A stretch of 49,882 nucleotides of DNA from Beroe ovata (taxonomy: Eukaryota > Ctenophora > Nuda > Beroida > Beroidae), in assembly GCA_946803715.1 (NCBI GenBank), contig CAMPET010000079.1:239468-289349 (forward strand), in the 5' to 3' direction. Both the position numbers and the translations under genes were made by a program. Position 1 is the stretch's first letter. Every line of letters begins with the position of its first letter. Below are positions 1 through 17,200 of the stretch, piece after piece. Below the pieces are notes generated by a model. That model was not told the DNA's origin. It saw only the letters and a list, made by a program, of their open reading frames with translations, and did no database searches.

Positions 1-534
1 GATAAAGAGCAGAAAAGGGGTTATGTCGGCCGTTAACTAGGGAACCGATTATCAGCTTAACTTTAAATTTTTGTTGTCCGAGTTTCTAATGGTCCTTGAG
101 CTATGATAGAAGTTTCAAGTTAATCGGTCGATCCGTTTGGGAGCTAGGTACATTTTCAGCCAAAACGTGTGTCGAGTAACTCGATCACTGAAATGAACTG
201 AGAGACTCTTCCTTGAAATTTGTATTGTTCACAATCTGTTTCTGCACAATTCAGTACGGTCACACACCTTGATTTCAATGGGGGAATTTGTAAATGAGGG
301 GACAAATGTATGCATGTATGTGTTTGCTTGTATGTATGTTGTTCACAGAGTTGGTGCAGTATTAATTAATGAGTGCCGCACACAGCGCTTATACACTATA
401 CACAGTACACATGTTGGAAGTAGTAGAATGGACCCCTCACGTACTTGGTGATTGGTCAAACAACAGTTACTATTCTTGTCCGAAAACTCAAATGTTTATC
501 CAAAATCACACCGTTTCCGATAAACTTTTCCCAG
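1..534. other. Left-edge non-coding stretch
   Basis: Besides the R1 repeat copy, I see no exon here that matches the KIF1 region upstream of the first recognised exon. It is most likely KIF1 intron. Confidence 0.5.
15..165. repeat. Interspersed repeat family R1, copy 1
   Basis: This stretch shares the order of blocks GGGTTATG..GGCC, AACCGAT, GTTTCTAATGGTCCTTGAG and TTTGGGAGCTA with 46745-46870, 49222-49365 and 49390-49456. No ORF or terminal inverted repeat is evident. Family identity unknown. Confidence 0.7.
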
Positions 535-3500
535 TCCGTGTCTAACCCACTTTCCGCAGTATCGTTTACCAAGGAAGAGCTAGCGATAGCACAACGGGTG
601 GTAAACAAATGGTATACGTACCGGTACAACAGCCTGAAGGAGGAAATACTGAGGAATAGTGTGCTAATGAAAGAAGCAAATGTCATCGCCATCAACCTTG
701 ATAAGCAGGTACATTGGAAAAGATCGAGACTTATTCTCTTCCGCTTCATTGTATTCATTGTATTCATTGTATACTTTTTAATCTCATTGTCTTTGTGTTC
801 TCATGTCATGGTTGAGTTTATTTGAGTTTATAAAGGACAAGGTTCATAGGTTGATTCTCCAAGGATCTCATTGTTGTACCTTGGTCACATCGTATTTGAG
901 GTGCCCGCCTACTACACAGCTATTTTATGGTGCCTACCTATCCCCCACCAAACACCCATATAGCGTTGCTACATGTACTACGTTACATATATGCGATTGT
1001 ACACATACATTTTTACTCTCTCCTAGCATCTGTTAAGAGAAACGCTATGTACTTGCCAAACCCTGACAAGCTCACTGTGTGTAATATGCTGTTACTGAAT
1101 CGCATAATATGCAGTTATATATTCTAACTGCCGTCCTTACTTGGCAAAAAGTAGCCAAATAGCGCACCTAACGCGTGATATTGTTTACAAACAAATCCAT
1201 CAATCGACCTATTGGAAGGTATGAACCTACCTCAATATATGTTTAAAATTAGAATTTGTATACGAGTGTAGATTTTGATTTTTATCGCGTGTTACTTGAA
1301 ACCATTTCCTGCAAGGCATCAAATTTGATAGGAATTTCATGTTTAATCATGTTCAAAGAGTTTACCGTTGGTATGTGTGTGAGGGTCTGTATTTAATTAC
1401 GAAATTTAACGTTCCTCATCACAACCCCCAGGTTTCATATCAATACGCGATATTGACACAAACTAGGTACTTCGACATTCCCCATGAGCTTTCCAGTGAC
1501 GTACTCACAAGGAAACTCAACTCTAATAGCCGAAATTCTGCGGCTAATCTATCAGGTGAGCGTGTTTCCTGCTTACTGCCTTTTCATTACATTTGGAATT
1601 ATACGATCACAACTTTTGGTTGAGTGTCCCAAAAACGCGTTTGAGCGCAATATTTGTAACGCGCAGGGACAAATTTACAATACACTTCGCGCTAAATGAC
1701 GTCACGTGACTGTACGTACTGTACCGCGCGTGCCGCGCGCATACTGCACTGCTGCAGTACATCCATTCACTGCGCGCAGCGGTAATTCAACTTCGGATTG
1801 GTCTGACGTCATTGATGATTACTTGTTCAATGCTCATGAATCCTGTGTGTAGGTCTGTCAGGATCGGGCAAGAGTCTCTCAGTCATGAATTTATCCCTGG
1901 CTGGTAACGTAGCAAGTGTTCCATATCTGATTTTAGCTGGTGTAGAGCAACTGGGGCTATTAGTCATACTGCCAAATGCTAGCAATTCTGTGTCAAATGA
2001 TCATAATTGCAATGTGAGATATAGTTGTTCATGATTTTCGGGGATATAAGTGTTTTCGGGGATATAAGTGTAAATCGTTTGGTTGACGCCTTTTTGTCAT
2101 GCATGTAGGTATTGGATCACCGATGATCAATGTTTAACTCACGCATGATCTAATGTAAAATTTCAATAACCCAGGGTTGAATTCTCCGAAGAGAANATTT
2201 TAGCTGGTGTAGAGCAACTGGGGCTATTATTATACTATAGTTATACTATAGTTATACTATAGTTATACTGCCAAATGCTAGCAATTCTGTGTGAAATGAT
2301 CATAATTGCAATGTGAGACTTGTTCATGATTTTCGGGGATATAAGTGTCTTACATGATCGTAGATCGTTTGGTTGACGTCTTTTTGTCATGCATGTAGGT
2401 ATTGGATCACCAATGATCAATGCTAAACTGACGCATGATCTCATGTAACATTTCAATAACCCAGGGTTGAATTCTCCGAAGAGAAGCTTATCGCTGGCTA
2501 ACCTGGCGTCTCCCATGAAGAATAGCCGAGCCAGTAGTCCTAATCTCGGTATGTCACTCAAAGCGAGGAAATACTTAGTCTGCAAAGAGAGAGAATAGGA
2601 AGTCCACCACAACATCTGTCTTCATCCCACACAAATCTCTAGCATTTCCCCTCTTTTCAGTCCGTAAATCAGGTTCCAAGGACATGGACAGGACACTGGA
2701 CAGAAACCTGGAATCACCGTCCCCTCGCACCAAATACCCCGAGAGCAAGGGCTCGTGTCTCGTTGTTGAGGTCACAGACAAGAAGACAGGGCTGAGAACT
2801 CACTGGGCCCTGGACAAGTTCAGACGTCGTCTGGAGGAGATGAGGGAAATGATGTGTAACCCGCCCCTCGCGCCCGTCCCCGCCTCCAAGGACCCGTTCC
2901 ATGAACGTCTGCCGTGGTTCAGTCTGGTGGGACGAGCTAGTGTCTCCCTGAAAAACCTCATGCACGGTAAAGTTCTCGTTTTTCAAGTATTCCATCTTAT
3001 TCTGTTTCTTCTCCGTTCCTTGTCCCAACCGTCCATGCTGTTTATGATCGTACAATTATCATCCAGGCATCCACATGGTACACTCGGTGAAAGTGCTTGA
3101 TCGGGAGGCGTGCATGCAGGGCCACCTCAAAGTGGCAGTCCAGCTGATGCAGGAGGAGCGGCGCAGCAACTCCACCCCCTCTTCCGTCGAGTTCCGGGAA
3201 CACGGCTCCGAGGAGAACAACATCTCGAGTGCCGTTTCCATATCCACTCTCGCTAGCAGTATTTTCAGTGCTGGTGATTTGCGGAGGGTCGGTTGTAACA
3301 ATAACAAGAGTACGAGTGGCAGTAGTGAGGATGGGGGATCGCAGGATACAGGTTATTATACTCAGTGACTCCTCGCACATATTCTCTAATCCGTACAAGC
3401 TTGTCACTGGTACAAGCGGGCGATTTTCTCGATATCATCGATAGGCATTAGGCATGTGTTGGCTGGTGTAAGATGGGTACACACACACTTTTCTCATCTG

Positions 3501-6500
3501 TTTGTCTCTTACAGCTGAACCAGAGAAGAGCCGGGAGGAAACTGAGGATTGCGGAGAACTGAAGATCGGATCCAAACTCACGTTCATCATCACAGTCATG
3601 CAGCTGTCTAATCTAGCGCCTCATTTCATAGAGGCGTTTGTGCAGTTCAGATTCCTCAACAAGGTAAAATGAGGGTGTAATTGCTAGCTCTAGCCATGAT
3701 TGTGACACGCCAGTCGTTTTCGTAATTCTCACTTTATCTCCGAAAAACAGCTCCCATTTCCACAGGACGGAGATGCGTTTGCCACAGAACCACACAGAAA
3801 CATATCTGAGAAATCACTGGGATTTTATCACGTACAAGCTATCAGTGTCATGGTTAACAAACCGTTCATTGATTACATCAGGTATACTTTTGAGGAATGA
3901 TGCGATCATAAGTGGAGTTTCTACATCATTCGTTAAATCATGACATTCCCTTCTACCTCAGATCAACTCCACTCATGTTTGAGGTATTCGGACACATGCA
4001 ACACCCCAAGAAAGAAGACCCAAAGTCGCCCCACACCACCCCTGCTGAGGGCGCGCCAATTCCACGTGCTGTGCCGCGCGGCGCACCACCCCTCTCCCCC
4101 ACCTCAGAAGTCACCCAATCATACAGTCTGCTAACGCACGTGCAGATATGCGAACTCAGCCCGTCAGGGGAGTATGTGCCTGTCCCAGTGCTACACAGAG
4201 ACAACATTCCCACTGGTGCTATGCATCTGTTACAACAGGGTATACAGCGTAGGATAGTGGTCAGCGTCAGTTATGAGGATAAGGCAGACCATCTCAAATG
4301 GGCAGGTATGTTTTCAGAATTAGTTCTTTGTACTTGCAACTCCGCAAATCAATCAAATTTCATCCCCCCAATCAATTTATCAGGAGTTAGGGAAATGGTG
4401 GTCGGTCATGTCAGACAGGAGCTTGACTGGGATGACTGTGATGATCTTGAGAATAGTGACAATGACGTCATCAGTTTGACCATGTTCCAGCCTTTCATTG
4501 ACAGAAATCCCGTGAGCAGCACGAATCACCCATACTCCTCATTCATCTTGCAGCAGTCTATCCATGATTCGATGATAGACCTTATCGAGAATGATTTACG
4601 GCTGCAGTACCGCTTTCCCCAATCTGCATTTCTGCAATCCTGATCGGGGACCACATCTCTTCATTTTACAACCCAATCATTACCCCAGGGTGATATGAGG
4701 TGTACGTATGTGTGTGAGGGTAATTGGGACACATCACTCCACGACTCCAAACTGCTGAACAGACCAACTCCTGCTAATGAGCATGTCTTCATCAGTATAT
4801 CAGTTCATCTCGAGTTGGAACAGTGTATACAACCTGTAGTTATCAATAAGGTACATATATCATTCGGTCTGTTCTGACAGCAGCTCATATGATCTGTTTG
4901 TGTCAGTCTGGCAGAAGTTCAGTATGCTCCATCACCACTTGTTAAACCATATCACTAACTCCCGCAGGACATATGTTTGAACATACAGGGGAGGAATGAT
5001 AGCACGATGCTCCGATCCCTCCGGAAATTCTTCTCCGGAGCCCCGCTCCGCACACCAGACAGCTACTCCAGCTACTGTCTCCATGAAATGATGCTCTGTA
5101 AGACCATCACCACGGAAAATACATCTCCCATGGTCCTGCAGGTGAGGAAAGAGTGGAATGATAGTGAAATGATAGCTGCTGTGATATGTTATTCAGTCGG
5201 GTCGCTCCCTACCGTTCATGGAAGAATTTTATCCTTGTAGAGTAGGAAACCCTCCGTGCCGGGTCTAAATCATCATAGTTAATACAGATACGGTTCCACA
5301 CCCTTCTCCACCCAGGATACCTCATCAACCTATGTGAGAGGAGAAGAGGCACTGGGATCGTGGCGGCCTCACGGCGAGGAGCTGATCGCCGCCAACCAAG
5401 CCACCCTCGATACTCTCTCCTATCTGTCTGCGGTGGAGGACACAAAGCAGTACCTTGCACTACAGGACAGGATCCGTGACAAGGCGAATAGCGACGCGGG
5501 AAGCGGAGGCAGGACACGGCGGCGGGAGAGACGGGAAAAGAAGAAGAGGGGGGAGGTTAAGGAGGAAGTGAAGTCAGTGGAGGGTGTCGTGGAGTACGAT
5601 GAGAGGCAGAGAGCGCTGCTGATCCGGTGTTACGAGCGGTTAAAGCGGCCTTGTCTCCTAGCGACAATCGCCGCTCAGGAGGCTGAGCGGTCAGCTCGGA
5701 CAACGCCACCCGCCGTTCCCATGTACGAGGATAGCGACAACATCTCATTCGACTCCACGGAGGAGGAACTAGACGAGTTGCTCACTCCGGAACTGTTGGA
5801 GTTCCGACCTAACGGTGACGTCAGCAAGAAGGGATGGTTACACTTCATGAATCTGGAATCACGGTCGTGGGAACGGAGATACTGCGTGAGTTTCTGTATA
5901 GCACCGTGATACGTCACGCGTTATTGAATATCTGTGAGAGAGAGAATGGGTCATTGATTACTCTATAATATTCCCAGGTAATCCAGCGACCTCTCCTCAT
6001 CCTTTATAACTCGGACAAGGACCCGGTTCCCCGATGGGTCATAAACTTGTCCTCTTCCCGTATCTCCCTCACTAAGCCGACCACTGACACGAAACTGGGT
6101 GTGTTCAGACTGGTGAGAGGTCAGAACATATACTACCTGCAGGGCAACTCGCCAGACGACATAGAAACTTGGCTTTTTGCCATGAATCCTCTCCTCGCGG
6201 GAACACTCAGGTACGTTGTATCATTATCTGAGCTTTCCCGAAGATATTTCCTTGTGTCTTAGTGAGATTTACTGCGTAAGATTTACTGCGTCTTGAGCAT
6301 TTGATATCGCAAGAATGGTTAATGATATTGGCATGTCTCATTGTTTAGTCACGGAAGATGCTTGAAATTGAAAGCTGCAATGGAGAGGTATGCATGTGCC
6401 ACTAGCTAGAATTTCAGCATCGCTACACCGGCTAAAGCAAAATTCATAGTCTCGATCTGTAGCGTGTAGCGATCAAATAAGAATTGCTGATGCGAGTTTT

Positions 6501-6541
6501 TACCCAGGTCACAAAGAATAAGTCAGACGAGCAACTCCTGA
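535..6541 (+). CDS. KIF1A: Kinesin-3 KIF1/UNC-104 family heavy chain, C-terminal part (5' end outside window)
   Basis: Microtubule plus-end motor for synaptic-vesicle and organelle transport; only the stalk/tail lies here, and the motor domain must be left of the window. Inferred exons: 535-708, 1432-1555, 1853-1903, 2465-2548, 2661-2966, 3067-~3324, 3515-3663, 3751-3881, 3962-4305, 4384-~4511, 4689-4850, 4968-5141, 5316-5885, 5978-6210, then 6349-6387 plus 6508-6541 (stop). Family signatures seen: FTKEELAIAQRVVNKW and LMKEANVIAINL in the first exon, GFYHVQAISV, LMFEVFGHMQ, GIQRRIVVSV, TYVRGEEALGSW, and a C-terminal PH domain (about 5820-6210) starting VSKKGWLHF and ending AMNPLLAGTLR. About 980 residues are visible against roughly 1,700 in KIF1A. 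The ends at 3324 and 4511 are chosen by phase and donor quality. The last exon could instead run to a TAG at 6409. KIF1A versus KIF1B cannot be separated; family assignment is firm. Confidence 0.9.
709..1431 (+). other. KIF1 intron
   Basis: This intron lies between the exon ending DKQ and the exon starting VSYQYAIL; both junctions are phase 0 with GT and CAG borders. I see nothing else recognisable in it. Confidence 0.75.
1930..2490. repeat. Tandem near-duplicate inside KIF1 intron/exon, joined by a single N at 2196
   Basis: The sequence from 1930 to 2195 is repeated from 2197 to about 2490 with small substitutions and indels. The second copy carries an extra short TTATACTATAG tandem. The first copy ends inside the start of the KIF1 exon that is complete at 2465-2548. 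The single N falls exactly at the junction. This looks more like two alleles laid end to end than a biological tandem duplication. Confidence 0.85.
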
Positions 6542-7423
6542 GTCATGATTGTGTCAGTTTGTTGTCAGCCTCTCAACAACTCCCCCTCTCTTTTCCCCTT
6601 CCCCTGATCACGTTGTCAGCTATGATAGTGATCGTTTGTACTGTGAGTTTCTATATACACTTGCAATTGTTCCGAATTTGGAAAGTTTTACTCATAAACT
6701 ACGACTGATTGTTTTTAGTCGACGGCTATGTCTATTTCCATAGGTATTCTTGACCCTTTTCTTGTGATTCGAAAAAAGTTAAATTGCTAGGATACCATAG
6801 AATAATACTTTGTGAATTAAATTTGATTTTTTGATTGCAAATCATGATTAGATCACTGAAGAAAATGATTAGGCGATTTTCTAGAATTTATCATAAGTCA
6901 AAGATCATACAATTCAACTTAGAGCTCACACCACTTATTATTATCTCAGATTCTACATTTGAGATCTGATACTGATAGTGATATTCACTTCAGCTTTACT
7001 GCTTGCATTTTAAATCATGTGTCATGACTATAGGAACCTTTCCTCTAACTAAGTCTAAGAATGTCTCTGTTAGAGAAAGTGATTTTACCACATTGCAGTT
7101 TTGTCTGCCGTCTGGGATTAACGGGGGTTAGTTAACGTGTTGACAGTTAATTTTAACTTGAAGATGAAATGGAAATGGAATGAATTGATATACAATAATG
7201 ATAATAATATGAACGTGGCTGTATTGTGAGACTTTTGATAATAATGATATTTCGTTTATATTGTGATGATGTGATACGTTTGTAACTTAAAAGGGTTATG
7301 TTCAATGTGAAGATGTTATTAAATGTGCTGATGTTTTTAAGTGTGATTTTAACGTTTCGTGCTACACTGCTTCAATTGCCTTGATGATGATTGACATTTG
7401 ACTTGAGTTATACTTATAATGAA

Positions 7424-7465
7424 TTAGTTATCCTTGGACTATCATGAAAGTCCAAGGATAACTAA
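7424..7465. repeat. Perfect hairpin, 17-bp arms, 8-nt loop
   Basis: The left arm 7424-7440 (TTAGTTATCCTTGGACT) is exactly reverse-complementary to 7449-7465, with loop ATCATGAA. It lies about 0.9 kb beyond the KIF1 stop. It could be a folded element in the KIF1 3' UTR or the remnant of a small inverted-repeat transposon. Confidence 0.9.
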
Positions 7466-7510
7466 AGCTTAGAGTTAGAGAATCAATGTTGAATGTGTCT
7501 CATGTCTGTT

Positions 7511-7680
7511 GTCGATCGACGCGATGATAGACCCTGTCGACTGTCGAGAATAATTTCGTTTTGCGCGCGCGGCGCAAACTTATTCTCAGACCATGCATCT
7601 GCATTGTCGCATTGATCATGATCAGCGGCATTGCATCATGTCATGGTCAGCGGTCGAGTCTAGCATCGCGTCGCCAGGGC
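7511..7680. repeat. Interspersed GC-rich repeat family R2, copy 1
   Basis: Shared core: GTCGATCGA..GATGATAGACCCTGTCGA, then GAGAAT..TTTCG, a GCGCGC tract, CAAACTTATTCTCAGAC, and a GCATCG-rich end. Copies or fragments recur at 7842-7910, 35838-35935, 48108-48245 and 49458-49550. No coding capacity is seen; a MITE- or SINE-like element is possible. Confidence 0.75.
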
Positions 7681-7841
7681 CAGACATGGACAAGATAGTA
7701 TATATTAAGCTTCTGACATGTGCATGAAGTCACGAGCCATCAGCTATGCAGCTGCAGCTGCGCGGCGCCACGTGTGGTTGCAAAGCCTTTACTGCCATCG
7801 GTGCCGCGCAATTTTGACTGTTATAATGCTTAGGAACATTT

Positions 7842-7910
7842 GTCGCGGTCGATCAATGATAGACCCTGACCCTGTCGAGAATTTCGCTTTGCCCGCGCGC
7901 GGCGCAAACA
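7842..7910. repeat. Repeat family R2, copy 2 (partial)
   Basis: It carries GATCAATGATAGACCCTGAC, then CTGTCGAGAATTTCG, then a GCGCGC tract and GGCGCAAAC, and diverges after that. Confidence 0.7.
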
Positions 7911-8259
7911 GTGCACAGATAACATTCGGCGATAGAAAATAAATGAGGAAATCTTTATCATTATAATATTATAGTACTCATCAGTAGATTTCCAATTCAA
8001 TTTCATGCAGATTCACAAAATTTCTTTAAAATCACCAAGTTACATTGTGCATGCGCCAAACATATTCTGCTATCAACTACCAAAATAAAAGTACATTTGT
8101 GACCAATTTTCCAGCATCACTACAGTGATAAGCACTTAAATTCCTCAAAAACTTGGGTCAGTACCTTCCTATTTAACAGACAACATCTAATCTCAGGGAT
8201 GTTGAAACTTGAACTAGACTTCACAGGATGATGACTTATAAATCTGGAGGTCTTGCATC

Positions 8260-11700
<3,441 letters not shown>

Positions 11701-12885
11701 TTTCTGAATATCCCCATATTATCCTGCCCTCATGTAGTGATAGAATGGATGAATCCTCGATGCTAATTTGAATTTGTTCAGAGATTTAGTTTGAGTTCAG
11801 CTTTAATATGCATGGGTAAGATTTTTTGTCATTAAGATGTAAGTTTTCGTCGTTTAAAGTTTCTCACTGCGTTGTGTTTACTGTCTATGTTGCCTCCAAG
11901 TAGGAAATTTGTACAACGATGAAAAATTAAACCCGGTACCCCACTCTCAAAGTTCAAACGTACCTACAATGCAGGACATAATACACGTACCATGTACAAA
12001 ACGCAGATTAGGAACGTTGAAAAGGACACGTATGACAACTACTAATTGCTATTATTCAATTCTACAAATGCGCGTTTTTGTAGCGCGTGATCATCAAATT
12101 TGTATCGCGCGCTCCACGAAATCTTGATCTGAGTTTGGCGGGCGCTGATTGGCCCACGTATGCTGCACTTCGTACAGGAGTGACATGTATGTATCGTGTC
12201 GTGACGAATGCTTCACACTTTTTCATGAAGACAAAACATCTTGACAATGGATTGCGTAAGATTTCTCATCATGTGACACACTGCACGTGTGTGAGGTGTC
12301 GAATTTCGTGATCCTGGATCCATGGTATACATTTTACATACATCCGGCCAGGTGGCCATTAAATGTACCTATAACAGTCAGCTATACGAGTTCTATACGT
12401 TTCTATGTGCTATACATGATAGTGCTCTTCAATTTGTACATAATGCAGAGCAATTTAGGCTGATATGCGCAGGGCTCACCATAATTTAGTAGCTACTAGC
12501 TCGCTAAACATAGTTCTGAACAGTGTATAGCAATGGGATTGGTTTTCGACACAATGAAAGTACTGTTTCATTTAACATAACCATCAACATTAATGAAATA
12601 AATACATAAAAAGGCAATAAACAAAGTCACAACATCATATCAAATACCTATATAGCAGCCCTTGTTGATGTTTATTAAAATGAAGATGAGGGATAGAGAC
12701 AGCAGTTGTAGGTTTTTATAACAACGAAAGATATCATTCATCGCTTATCTCAACTTGGTGAGGAAAAGGAAATCCCGTTTTGGCTTTTTTATCTATTGAA
12801 ATGTGAAGAGTCCAGCTGTTATTTAGTGATACAATAAAAATCTGGGGAAAGTTAAGAGCGCCTAAGTTTGTGTGTGTGTGCGTGT
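11701..12885. other. Convergent spacer between ATAT1 and HSPA5
   Basis: It should contain both 3' UTRs. A TTTATT at 12671-12676, read as AATAAA on the minus strand, could serve HSPA5. GC-rich palindromic words occur around 12070-12120. No other gene was seen. Confidence 0.5.
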
Positions 12886-16046
<3,161 letters not shown>

Positions 16047-16322
16047 GCTTCGATAGATTTTGGTCTTCCTATAGAACAAGGTTCGATGTATAAAATGTAG
16101 TCGAGTGAGAACTGTCAACTGAGATATGGTAGAATGAATTATAACAGTTAGCTATCAATGTGACTGTCAATTCAATTAGCGTCCTGCCGTCCTGAGGATA
16201 CAACACAGCAATCAGACAAACTGAAGCAAAGTAATGACTGAACTTTGAAGCAATGCACAAACCAGCCCAGCAGCCTATAGAACGTACATGGTAAACGACT
16301 AAGACGGATGTGTAGCAAATCT

Positions 16323-16333
16323 ATTGGTCCACA
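16323..16333 (+). promoter_or_regulatory. ERSE-II-like element upstream of HSPA5
   Basis: ATTGGTCCACA matches the ER-stress element II consensus ATTGGNCCACG at all defined bases but the last. It lies 277 bp upstream of the HSPA5 ATG, where ATF6/NF-Y elements of BiP promoters are expected. The match is short and could be chance. Confidence 0.35.
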
Positions 16334-16989
16334 AGTAAAACTATCCAACGCGAAATATCCAAAGGTGACATGATCGAACTCGCGCGGCGCGTTACCCTAT
16401 CCGGCTCTTACTTTTCAGATTTCATGGGATTTTCCACTAACGTCAACGCCACCCAATCGAGATTCCGCCAGATGACTTGTCAGTTGTCATGACTGCGGAA
16501 ATTTGACAAGCGCGCGCCTCTGTGCAGCACACGTTGCATCAGATTTTATATTATTTGTTATTTGACCTCTGATTTTTGCGCGCGCGCCTTCAGCTTCATA
16601 TTTGAAATTTGAAAACCAAAACTGCGCTGTTTCGGATGCGAATTGCGATGAAGCGAACGCGATCAAGGCCGAAAGCGCGCGACGCGAGTAATTTGCCGCG
16701 CCAGGCGCGCGCAATGAAATTCTGATCGACATGAAATTCTGATTCGATGAAGTGTGAAGGCGCGCTCGCGCGAGAAACAGGTCAGGTAACATCTGACATT
16801 CTGACAAGGCTATCACTATCAGTATCATCGACAGAGGAGAGCTGATAACATCCGGTCAGGCGGCCGGGCCTGGGACTTCAGCAGACTCAGACTCAAAATA
16901 AAATTAAACGTAGCGTACTGCACTGGCTAAAAGTAAAATTTCAATTATTTCGATTATGGATTAGATTAGAACACAGTTTTGACACTGAT

Positions 16990-17118
16990 TGTCAGATTTT
17001 ATCTGACCTCAGTTTCTCGCGCGCGGCGCGCGCGCCTTCATCGAAGGCCGAAACAGGCCTGTTTCGGCCTTCAATGAAGGCGCGCTCGCGCGAGAAACAG
17101 GACAGGTAACATCTGACA
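16990..17118. repeat. Foldback (inverted-repeat) element, family R3
   Basis: The left half TGTCAGATTTTATCTGACC..TTTCTCGCGCG..CCTTCATCGAAGGCCGAAACAGG is mirrored, imperfectly, by the right half, centred near 17057 on AAACAGGCCTGTTT; arms are about 60 bp. A single-arm relative (GGCGCGCTCGCGCGAGAAACAGG, then TCAGGTAACATCTGACA) is at 16762-16800, and a shorter foldback relative at 47605-47690. The structure resembles a MITE. Confidence 0.85.
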
Positions 17119-17200
17119 AGACACTGACAGTTGCTTGGCAGCATCCAATACTTATATACATACTGATACAGCGTTAGAATTGTCAATAATCCTGGCAAAA

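Larger units (their letters stand above)
6542..8259. other. Spacer between KIF1 and ATAT1
   Basis: It holds the KIF1 3' UTR (extent not determinable), an AT-rich stretch from about 6750 to 7450, a perfect 17-bp-arm hairpin at 7424-7465, two copies of repeat family R2 at about 7511-7680 and 7842-7910, and then the presumptive ATAT1 5' region. No further coding exon was recognised. Confidence 0.6.
16047..17200. other. HSPA5 upstream region and GPCR 3' flank, with GC-rich foldback repeats
   Basis: About 300 bp next to HSPA5 form the likely promoter. From 16480 to 17118 the DNA is dominated by GCGCGC palindromes and by copies of the foldback family R3. No exon was recognised. Confidence 0.6.

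Noticed and set aside
3912-4643. Single 243-codon ORF as one continuous KIF1 exon
   Set aside because: It reads through two introns (4306-4383 and after about 4511); family alignment and donor/acceptor sites support separate exons.
16453-16471. CCAAT-N9-GCCAG upstream of HSPA5 as a classical ERSE
   Set aside because: The second half does not match CCACG, so it is not an ERSE.
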